DNA of 64,000 bases, taken from Streptomyces roseoviridis. GTDB lineage: Bacteria; Actinomycetota; Actinomycetes; Streptomycetales; Streptomycetaceae. Below, piece after piece: positions 58,553 through 64,000 of this stretch. Location of the stretch: assembly GCF_039535235.1 (NCBI RefSeq), contig NZ_BAAAWU010000001.1:2666001-2730000 (forward strand), written 5' to 3'. The position numbers and the translations under genes were made by a program. Each line of letters opens with the position of its first letter. Within the stretch, counting starts at the first letter, position 1. Under the pieces are notes generated by a model that saw only the letters and a list, made by a program, of their open reading frames with translations, made no database searches and was not told the DNA's origin.

Positions 58553-59197
58553 ATGACGGTCATGGCCGCCCACAAGCCCCCTGCTCCGTCCCGCCCCTCG
58601 CTGCGTGAGCGCAAGAAGCTGAAGACCCGCACCGCGATCCGGAAGGCCGCCTACCGGCTCGCGGCCGAGCAGGGCTGGGAAGCCGCCACGGTCGAGCGGA
58701 TCGCGGCGGCGGCCGAGGTCTCCCCCTCCACCGTCGTCCGCTACTTCCCCGTCAAGGAGGACATCCTCCTCACCGACGAGCAGGACGAGCTGCTGGTCGA
58801 CCGGCTGCGCGCCCGCCCCGCGGGTGAGGACCCCCTCGACTCGCTGCGGGCCGTCGTCCTCGACGCGGTGACCTCCGCCCTCGCCACGGAGCCGGAGGAG
58901 ACCCGGCTGCGCGCCCGCCTGATGGTCGAGATCCCCGCCGTCCGCGCCCGGCTCACCGAGACCACCGCCGAGACCGGCCGGCTGCTCTCCGGCGCCGTCG
59001 CCGAGCGCACCGGCCGGTCCCCCGACGACCTGGAGGTACGGGTCTTCACCGCCGCCGTCCTCGGCGCGCTGCGCGAGGCGACCGTCCACTGGGCCGAACA
59101 CGGCCGGGGCGACGACCTCGTCGCCCTGCTCGACCGGACCGTCGACACCCTCAAGACGGGTCTGACGCCCCGCCCGCCGCGCCCAGCGCGCCCCTGA
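58553..59197 (+). CDS. TetR-family transcriptional regulator
   Basis: A 205-214-residue repressor. The N-terminal HTH begins RERKKLKTRTAIRKAAYRLA and continues EQGWEAATVERIAAAAEVSP with STVVRYFPVKEDIL, the standard TetR DNA-binding unit. The C-terminal ligand domain is Ala/Arg/Leu-rich. Starts at ATG 58553 and ATG 58562 are both open; a CACAAT -10-like box 7 nt before the second suggests leaderless use of 58562. Its 3' end overlaps the convergent glycosidase-like gene by 47 bp. The target could be the upstream trhA or the TetR-like motifs at 2.1 and 5.1 kb; neither is shown. Confidence 0.85.
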   Translation: MTVMAAHKPPAPSRPSLRERKKLKTRTAIRKAAYRLAAEQGWEAATVERIAAAAEVSPSTVVRYFPVKEDILLTDEQDELLVDRLRARPAGEDPLDSLRAVVLDAVTSALATEPEETRLRARLMVEIPAVRARLTETTAETGRLLSGAVAERTGRSPDDLEVRVFTAAVLGALREATVHWAEHGRGDDLVALLDRTVDTLKTGLTPRPPRPARP

Positions 59198-60197
59198 CCA
59201 CCTCGCCCGAGGCCGGATTGTCCGGGCACGCCCACACCCCGTGCGGGCAGTAGTCCGTGAAGGTCTGGTACACCGGCCGGTGCCGCGCGAACCAGTCCAG
59301 CATCCCCCGTACGTACGCCGGGTTGTCCCCGTTGCGGAACAGCCCCCACTCGGGGAACGACACCGGCTTGCCGTGCGCCGCCGCGAACCGGGCGTGGAAG
59401 GCGAGCCCGTACGGCTCGGTCACCTGCTCCTCGAACGACAGCCCCTCGGGCTGGTCATAGGCGTCCATGCCGACGATGTCCACGACGTCGTCGCCCGGGT
59501 AGCAGCGCGGCCACGCGACGGCGTCCGTCCCCCGGCTCGGCGTGAAGTCGAAGCGGAAGCGCTGCCCCGGCACCTCCCGCAGCACGGCCACCACCCGCCG
59601 CCAGTACGCCTTCCATCGCTCCGGGTCCGGGCCGCAGCGGTGCCCGTACGTGGTGCCGTTCATCTCCCAGCCGAGGACCAGGACCGCGTCGGCGAGCCGG
59701 TGCTCCACGAGACGGGCGCCCAGCGTCCCGAAGTGCCGGTCGAACTCGCCGGCCGCCCCGCGCGCGAGCCCGGCCCGCACCTCCGCGTCGGTGAGGCCCT
59801 CCTCGTTGCGGTCGAGCAGCGGCACGTTCAGGACGAACAGCCGCCCCGGCCGCCGCTCCTTCCACCGCGCCCACGGCTCGAACAGCGCCGGGTGCCCCTC
59901 GATGTTGGACCAGCGGTCACCCGGCAGATAGGTGTGCCCGACCATGAGCGGCTGCCCGCCCAGCCACTCCTCCACCTCGGCGATCCGGCGCACCCCGGCC
60001 GCGTCCGAGCCGGTGAAGAAGCCCGCGGGCACACCCGGGGCGGCCGACGGCGGCACCGGCTCCGTGCCGGGCGGCGCCGCCCGGTCACCGGTGTGCCGGT
60101 CCCCCGGGGCGAGCCGCTCGTACGGCAGCAGGAACACGAGGACGGCCGCGAGCAGCACGGCCAGTGCCACCCGCGGCCAGGAGAGGAGGGAGCGCAC
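59151..60197 (-). CDS. GH26-like secreted or membrane-anchored glycoside hydrolase
   Basis: A 348-residue protein with an N-terminal hydrophobic anchor or signal (ALAVLLAAVLVFLLP, residues 10-24). The rest resembles GH26 beta-mannanase-like domains: VGHTYLPGDRW, DAVLVLGWEMNG with the acid/base Glu, DVVDIVGMDAYDQP, and KPVSFPEWGLFRNG with the nucleophile Glu. It would act on a beta-glycan outside the membrane, perhaps one made by the cell itself. Its end overlaps the TetR gene by 47 bp. It is followed upstream by the VKOR gene on the same strand, 1 bp apart. Confidence 0.8.
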   Translation of the reverse strand: MRSLLSWPRVALAVLLAAVLVFLLPYERLAPGDRHTGDRAAPPGTEPVPPSAAPGVPAGFFTGSDAAGVRRIAEVEEWLGGQPLMVGHTYLPGDRWSNIEGHPALFEPWARWKERRPGRLFVLNVPLLDRNEEGLTDAEVRAGLARGAAGEFDRHFGTLGARLVEHRLADAVLVLGWEMNGTTYGHRCGPDPERWKAYWRRVVAVLREVPGQRFRFDFTPSRGTDAVAWPRCYPGDDVVDIVGMDAYDQPEGLSFEEQVTEPYGLAFHARFAAAHGKPVSFPEWGLFRNGDNPAYVRGMLDWFARHRPVYQTFTDYCPHGVWACPDNPASGEVVRGALGAAGGASDPS

Positions 60198-60198
60198 G

Positions 60199-60849
60199 TC
60201 AGCTGGTCCAGAACTCCCACCAGCGGGTCAGGATCAGCATGCCGATGATCCCGATGTGCAGCACCGGCAAGGCGAAGGCGAAGTCACCCAGGAAGCCCTT
60301 CACGGCGGCGGGCGCGGGCAGCACCCCGCTGCGCACGTTGTGCGCGGTGACGTACCAGAACATGACGATCGTGGCGCACCAGGCCAGACAGCACCACAGG
60401 CACAGCGAGTTGATCTCGTACAGCGACTGCTGCATCAGCCAGGTGCAGAACCCGACGCCGAACAGCATCCCGGCGTTCAGCCCGAGCCAGAACCAGCCCC
60501 GGTAGCGGGCACCGGCCAGCAGCCCCGCGCCCACCGCGACGACGGCGGCGTACGTGACGAGACCGAGGAGGGGGTTCGGGAAGCCGAACACGGCCGCCTG
60601 CTCGCTCTTCATGATGTTGCCGCAGGAGACGACCGGGTTCAGGCTGCAGCCCGGCTGGAACCCCGGGTCCTCGGCCAGCTTGATCTTGTCGATCGTGATG
60701 ACCCAGCCGGCCAGCACGCCGGCCGCGCCCGTCACCACGAGCATCCAGGCGAAGGCCCGGCCCGCGCCGATGCCCTCGCCGCCCGTCCGCCCGGCGTCCC
60801 GCTGATGCCGCTGACCGGGCACCGGGCCCCGTACGTTGACCGTCGCCAT
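60199..60849 (-). CDS. Vitamin K epoxide reductase-family (VKOR) membrane protein
   Basis: A 216-residue membrane protein that re-oxidises extracytoplasmic thiol oxidases by passing electrons to menaquinone. The loop Cys are in NPVVSCGNIM, and the CXXC active pair is in INSLCLWCCLAWC, with an extra Cys either side. The NPVVSCG and FPNPLLGLVTY segments match actinobacterial VKOR. It probably supports disulfide formation in secreted proteins such as those in this window. It precedes the GH26-like gene by 1 bp, so the two are co-transcribed. Confidence 0.88.
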   Translation of the reverse strand: MATVNVRGPVPGQRHQRDAGRTGGEGIGAGRAFAWMLVVTGAAGVLAGWVITIDKIKLAEDPGFQPGCSLNPVVSCGNIMKSEQAAVFGFPNPLLGLVTYAAVVAVGAGLLAGARYRGWFWLGLNAGMLFGVGFCTWLMQQSLYEINSLCLWCCLAWCATIVMFWYVTAHNVRSGVLPAPAAVKGFLGDFAFALPVLHIGIIGMLILTRWWEFWTS

Positions 60850-60868
60850 CAGGCCGCCTCCCGCCCGC

Positions 60869-61372
60869 TCAGCCCTGGATCCGGCTCACCGGCACCGCGA
60901 TGTGGGCCGAGTTCCGCACGGTCTCGTCGGCGGTGATGAAGGCCTGCAGGCTGTCCTCGGGAATCGGCACGCCCGGCCGCGCGTCCGGCCACGGCACGAC
61001 CGGGACCATCAGGATGACGTGCCCGTTCTCGTAGGCCGCCGCCTGCCACTCCGGCGACACCGGGCACTGCGCGTTGGTGAACGGCAGCGTCAGCACGGCC
61101 CGCTGTGCCTCGACGAGCAGGTGCGCGCCGATCCCGCGGTCCTGACCGGCGTCGACGACGGTGCCGCCGATCGGCACGCCCATGCCCTCCAGGGTCTCCC
61201 GCAGCTCCGCCTCGCCGGCCTCGGCGCCGTGCAGGCCGTCCCCGGTCGAGTACACCATCAGAAAGGGTGTGGCGGGCATGTCATCGGTGGGTCCGAGGAT
61301 CCACGAGATGACGGTGAGCGTCCCCATGGAATGGGCGCTGTGCGCCTGGGCAACGGCGTTGGAAGTGGTCAT
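60869..61372 (-). CDS. DUF5949-like Streptomyces hypothetical protein
   Basis: A 167-residue cytoplasmic protein with a conserved Streptomyces pattern: GTLTVISWILGPTDDMPAT, PFLMVYSTGDGLHGAE, then APYENG-like AAAYENGHVILMVPVVPWPD. It has no signal peptide or catalytic motif I can identify. ATG 61372 is preferred over the upstream extension. It lies 19 bp before the VKOR gene in the same direction and may share its mRNA. The DUF5949 name is from memory of similar proteins and is not verified. Confidence 0.65.
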   Translation of the reverse strand: MTTSNAVAQAHSAHSMGTLTVISWILGPTDDMPATPFLMVYSTGDGLHGAEAGEAELRETLEGMGVPIGGTVVDAGQDRGIGAHLLVEAQRAVLTLPFTNAQCPVSPEWQAAAYENGHVILMVPVVPWPDARPGVPIPEDSLQAFITADETVRNSAHIAVPVSRIQG

Positions 61373-61456
61373 GGATCCGGATGCTAGGGGACGAACACGG
61401 GCCACCCCTCACCGAATTCACTCATTCGGCCGACAATCCGTCCCGTGGCATTTCCG

Positions 61457-61487
61457 GCGCAACGAACCGGCGTTTTCCTCGTTGTGC
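61457..61487. promoter_or_regulatory. Near-palindrome before the tyrosinase operon
   Basis: GCGCAACGA (61457-61465) and TCGTTGTGC (61479-61487) are 9-bp arms with one mismatch around 13 bp, 34 bp before the melC1-type ATG. It is a candidate regulatory site in the 148-bp upstream region. Confidence 0.35.
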
Positions 61488-61520
61488 CCGGGGGGCATCC
61501 GTCGTCGAAGGAGATCGCTC

Positions 61521-61916
61521 ATGATCGTCCCGCGCCGCGTGGCCTTGCGGTCCCTTTTCGCCCTGGCCGTGACCGCCTTCACGGGCGGTGCGCTGGCCCG
61601 TATCGCCGGCGCGCCGCCGTCCGGCCGCGAGCCGGATGACCCGTCCGCCTTCGACGAGATGTACGGGGGCCGGCGCATCCAGGGCCGCACGGGGCCGTCC
61701 GGCGAGCCGGTGGCCCTCGTCGACGGCCGGCCGCTGCACCTGATGCGCTGCGCCGACGGCGGCTACGTCAGCCCGCTCGACCACTACGAGTCGTGCCCCA
61801 CGCCGCTGGCGGCCACCCGGGCGGCCGTGGACGCGGCGGGATCCGCCCCGCTGAGCCGCTACGCCGCCGCCCACGGCGTCCGTCCCGGAGGGAGCCCGCG
61901 TGGCGTACACGCGTAA
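61521..61916 (+). CDS. melC1: Tyrosinase co-factor (MelC1-type chaperone)
   Basis: A 131-residue copper chaperone that loads and exports tyrosinase, which itself has no signal peptide. The N-terminus has PRRVALRSLFALAVTAF, a twin-Arg-type signal. In the mature part YGGRRIQG (Tyr that enters the tyrosinase active site), GRPLHLMRCADGGYVSPLDH and YESC supply the copper-binding His/Cys typical of MelC1. AAGGAG lies 9 nt before the ATG. Its last 17 bp overlap the tyrosinase gene, coupling the two. It could equally be called MelD1 if this is the second tyrosinase pair of the genome. Confidence 0.9.
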   Translation: MIVPRRVALRSLFALAVTAFTGGALARIAGAPPSGREPDDPSAFDEMYGGRRIQGRTGPSGEPVALVDGRPLHLMRCADGGYVSPLDHYESCPTPLAATRAAVDAAGSAPLSRYAAAHGVRPGGSPRGVHA

Positions 61917-62766
61917 GAACCAGCGCGATCTGACGAGTGCCGAGCGGAAGCGCTTCGTCTCCGCCGTCCTCGAACTCAAGCGGACGGGGAAGTACGACGA
62001 CTTCGTCCGCACCCACATCGACCACTACGTCGCCGACGGCGAGGGCAAGCTGCGGGTGGCGCACATGTGCCCGAGCTTCCTGCCCTGGCACCGCAAGTTC
62101 CTGCTGGAGTTCGAGCGGGCGCTGCGGATGGTCGACCCGTCGGTGACCGTGCCGTACTGGGACTGGACCCGGGACAACACCCCGGCCGCCTCGCTGTGGA
62201 GCGAGGACTTCCTCGGCGGCAACGGCCGGCGCGGCGACCTCCAGGTCATGACGGGGCCCTTCGCGTACGCGGGCGGCCGGTGGCCCATCCGCCACAACAT
62301 GACCGAACAGCGCTTCCTCAGCCGGGACTTCGGCCGCCCGCACGACCCGATCACCCTGCCGACGGCCGAGCAGGTGGAGGAGGTGCTGCGCGAGCGGGTC
62401 TACGACACGGCGCCCTGGAACTCGACCAGCGGCTCCGGCTTCCGCAACCGGCTGGAGGGCTGGGCGCCGGGCACGGGCAACGCCCGCTTCCGGCTGCACA
62501 ACCGGGTGCACCGGTGGGTCGGCGGCCTGATGCTGGGCGGTGCCTCGGTCAACGACCCGGTGTTCTGGCTGCACCACGCCTTCGTCGACCTGCTGTGGTC
62601 GCGCTGGCAGGCCCGCAACCCGGGCGCCGGCTATCTGCCGAAGGACCCGCCGCCGCTGGGCGATCCGCAGCACCGCAAGGTGGCGGCGCTGCACGAGCGG
62701 ATGGGCCCGTGGAACGTGACGCCGGCCGAGCTGCTCGACCACAGCACGATCTACCGCTACGCGTAG
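61900..62766 (+). CDS. melC2: Tyrosinase (MelC2/MelD2 type)
   Basis: A type-3 copper monooxygenase that oxidises tyrosine and L-DOPA to quinones for melanin. The six copper ligands are intact: His39, His55 and His64 (CuA; RTHIDHYV, VAHMCPSFLPWH) and His200, His204 and His226 (CuB; LHNRVHRW, FWLHHAFVD). The gate residue region FRNRLEGW is also kept. At 288 residues it is about 15 longer than classical MelC2, with extra residues before CuB and near the C-terminus, like MelD2 enzymes. It has no signal peptide and should leave the cell with its MelC1 partner by the Tat route. Confidence 0.95.
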   Translation: MAYTRKNQRDLTSAERKRFVSAVLELKRTGKYDDFVRTHIDHYVADGEGKLRVAHMCPSFLPWHRKFLLEFERALRMVDPSVTVPYWDWTRDNTPAASLWSEDFLGGNGRRGDLQVMTGPFAYAGGRWPIRHNMTEQRFLSRDFGRPHDPITLPTAEQVEEVLRERVYDTAPWNSTSGSGFRNRLEGWAPGTGNARFRLHNRVHRWVGGLMLGGASVNDPVFWLHHAFVDLLWSRWQARNPGAGYLPKDPPPLGDPQHRKVAALHERMGPWNVTPAELLDHSTIYRYA

Positions 62767-62790
62767 ACCGGCGCGAGAGCCGGCGCCCCT

Positions 62791-62835
62791 GACGAAGCGT
62801 CCCCCCGGCCCAGCGGGCCGGGGGGACGCTTCGTC
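62791..62835. terminator. Very strong bidirectional terminator
   Basis: A perfect 21-bp inverted repeat beginning GACGAAGCGTCCCCC with a 3-nt AGC loop, in the 88-bp gap between convergent tyrosinase and chaplin genes. Confidence 0.9.
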
Positions 62836-62854
62836 CTACAGGGAGGCGGGAGGA

Positions 62855-63133
62855 TCAGCCGCCGTAGCCGCCGTCGCGGTGGTCGGCGCCGCCGTCGACG
62901 TTCGCGCACTGGTTGCCGAAGGCCGGGTTGATCAGGCCGATGACGTTGACGGTGTTGCCGCAGAGGTTGATCGGCACGTGGATCGGCACCTGCACGGCGT
63001 TGCCGGAGCCGACACCGGGCGAGTGGGCGGCGACGCCCTGGGCGCCCGAGTCGGCGACGGCCAGGCCGGCTCCGCTGAGGGCAACGGCACCGGTGCCGGC
63101 GATGACAGCGGCAGCCTTCGCGATGCGAGACAT
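62855..63133 (-). CDS. chp: Short chaplin
   Basis: A 92-residue secreted amyloid-forming surface protein that coats aerial hyphae. Signal peptide 1-27 (ends AVA). The chaplin domain runs from about residue 33 to 77: GVAAHSPGVGSGNAVQVP, IHVPINLCGNTVNVIGLINP and FGNQCAN, with Cys58 and Cys76 of the two-Cys short chaplins. A 15-residue Asp/Gly/His tail after the domain is unusual. AAGGAG lies 7 nt before the ATG. A BldN-like promoter at 63189-63216 fits developmental control. There is no sortase signal, so it is a short, diffusible chaplin. Confidence 0.93.
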   Translation of the reverse strand: MSRIAKAAAVIAGTGAVALSGAGLAVADSGAQGVAAHSPGVGSGNAVQVPIHVPINLCGNTVNVIGLINPAFGNQCANVDGGADHRDGGYGG

Positions 63134-63473
63134 CAGGAACTCCTTGAACGTGGAAAGCGACCGCGAGAATCACGGCCACGTATGTCCTTCAACGGCGCAG
63201 CGGCGTTCGCGTCACGGCCATTGCGCCGAACGGGAAGGAAACGAACGAACAATCGGAAGAGATGGCCCGCGGACCACCGTCCACCCGCCGTCGGATACGA
63301 CGGAGCGGACCGTGGTCAGCGGGCCGCGGCCATGCGACAAGCCTTCCGGTGCAACGAGCCGAGACCCCGCGAGTGGCGGGAAGAATCGTGTCTTCACCCG
63401 CCGGGTCATGGGTCGCACAAAAGCCCGTCCCCGGAAATTCCGCGCCCGGGAGGCCGCTTTGCGGCGAGGCCGG
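63134..63473. other. 340-bp region before the chaplin gene
   Basis: It contains the chaplin 5' leader (about 50 nt) and BldN-like promoter near the gene. Beyond about 63217 I see no second gene; open frames here have poor codon bias. The distal part is the 3' region of the leftward hypothetical gene ending at 63474, with no obvious strong terminator. Confidence 0.55.
63189..63216 (-). promoter_or_regulatory. BldN-type promoter of the chaplin gene
   Basis: On the minus strand CGTGAC (63216-63211), a spacer of exactly 16 bp, and CGTTGA (63194-63189). The BldN consensus is CGTAAC-N16-CGTTGA, so the match is 11 of 12 with exact spacing. The predicted start site lies near 63182, about 50 nt before the ATG. 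Confidence 0.75.
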
Positions 63474-63974
63474 CTAGGACGGCGCGAGGCCCAGCTGCGG
63501 GTCGAGCGCACCGTTCAGCGCGGGGGTGAGGACGCCCACCTGCGGGATGCCGAGGTCGGGCAGGCCGAGGCCGTCGCCCTTGGGGGCGTGCACGGGGTTG
63601 CCGACGACGGCACCGGGCGTGACGGCCTTCATCTCGGAGCGCGGGCTGTTGAGGCCGGCGGTGCCGGGCTCGCTGTCCCGAAGGACCTCGGGCAGGGGCG
63701 CCGCGACGTCGGTCTCCGAGAGGGTGCTGCTGAGCGGGACACGGGGCAGGGTGAGGTCCGGCAGGCCGCCGGAGCCCTGGTGGAAGCCGGTGGGGGCGCC
63801 GGGGATGGGCGTGGGGACTCCCGTGGCGACCGAGGGGGCGTCCATCGGGAGCACCGGCTCGAGCCCCTGCAGCGGGACGATGACGGGCGCGTCGGCGGTG
63901 GCGGGGGAGGCCAGGGCGGCGGAGGCGAAGGCGGCGGCCAGGAGGCCGAGGCCGGCGTGAGATCGCAGATTCAT
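63474..63974 (-). CDS. Secreted hypothetical protein
   Basis: A 166-residue exported protein. Residues 1-28 form a signal peptide (GLGLLAAAFASAALASPATA). The mature part is Pro/Leu/Gly-rich without Cys, with repeating LPDL/LGLPDLGIPQVG and VPLQGLEPVLP segments that may form extended beta or polyproline structure. It lies upstream of the chaplin in the same direction and resembles small secreted proteins found with chaplin or cell-surface genes in Streptomyces. ATG 63974 is preferred to 63983 by position of the signal peptide. Function is not recognised. Confidence 0.7.
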   Translation of the reverse strand: MNLRSHAGLGLLAAAFASAALASPATADAPVIVPLQGLEPVLPMDAPSVATGVPTPIPGAPTGFHQGSGGLPDLTLPRVPLSSTLSETDVAAPLPEVLRDSEPGTAGLNSPRSEMKAVTPGAVVGNPVHAPKGDGLGLPDLGIPQVGVLTPALNGALDPQLGLAPS

Positions 63975-64000
63975 GTCCTGCAAACGAGTTGCGGGGGTGT

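Noticed and set aside
63212..63511. 99-codon minus-strand frame between the chaplin and the last gene
   Set aside because: Its codon bias is poor, it overlaps the end of the secreted hypothetical gene, and it runs through the BldN promoter.

Overview
The window is chromosomal DNA of a high-GC actinomycete, almost certainly a Streptomyces. Very strong third-position GC bias, a chaplin (aerial-hypha surface protein), a MelC1/MelC2-type tyrosinase pair, a BldN-like promoter, a DasR-like operator in front of a GH18 chitinase and many leaderless genes all point there. About 62 protein genes are supported. I see no rRNA, tRNA, insertion sequence, phage gene or CRISPR array. Base composition and codon use look uniform apart from a few short low-complexity stretches, so this reads as core-type chromosome and not as a mobile island.

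Layout. 0-7.3 kb: start of a divergent DUF1707-type gene, class I fumarase, secreted HAD acid phosphatase, lipoprotein, secreted SGNH/GDSL hydrolase with a ricin-B lectin domain, class II fumarase, DUF402 protein. 7.3-16.7 kb: SpoIIE-type PP2C phosphatase (with a coupled upstream mini-ORF), class A penicillin-binding protein, PadR regulator with an FtsX-type ABC exporter, then OxyR divergent from ahpC-ahpD. 18-25 kb: AI-2E family membrane protein, SLT-domain cell-wall hydrolase with a long structured leader, PhoH-like PIN/ATPase, cis-prenyltransferase, aldo/keto reductase. 25-31.6 kb: DUF2079 membrane protein, prepilin peptidase, DUF192 protein, PIG-V-like mannosyltransferase, two hypotheticals and a tiny secreted lysine-rich peptide. 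31.9-41.7 kb: a leftward Tad (Flp) pilus operon. 42-45.4 kb: secreted chitinase and secreted zinc carboxypeptidase. 46-51.5 kb: divergent D-amino-acid / N-acyl-D-amino-acid gene group around an IclR-type operator. 51.6-61.4 kb: MptB-like mannosyltransferase, aminotransferase, GTP-dependent PEP carboxykinase, hemolysin-III protein, TetR regulator, GH26-like protein, VKOR-family protein. 61.5-64 kb: tyrosinase pair, chaplin, secreted hypothetical.

How the genes work together. Three themes stand out. (1) Envelope and surface: PBP, SLT hydrolase, cis-prenyltransferase, Tad pilus genes with a nearby prepilin peptidase, and a chaplin. (2) Secreted scavenging: phosphatase, esterase, chitinase, carboxypeptidase. 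(3) Oxidative and central metabolism: OxyR/AhpCD, two fumarases, PEPCK, a D-amino-acid salvage set.

The most interesting signals are regulatory or very small: a near-perfect BldN promoter before the chaplin; a DasR site before the chitinase; paired perfect palindromes between the D-amino-acid operons; a symmetric palindrome carrying two opposed -10 boxes at the prepilin peptidase; a 47-codon ORF ending in a GTGA overlap with the SpoIIE phosphatase; a shared TetR-like motif before two secreted hydrolases; and the 58-residue secreted cationic peptide with its own terminator. All functions are inferred by reading; no database search was run.
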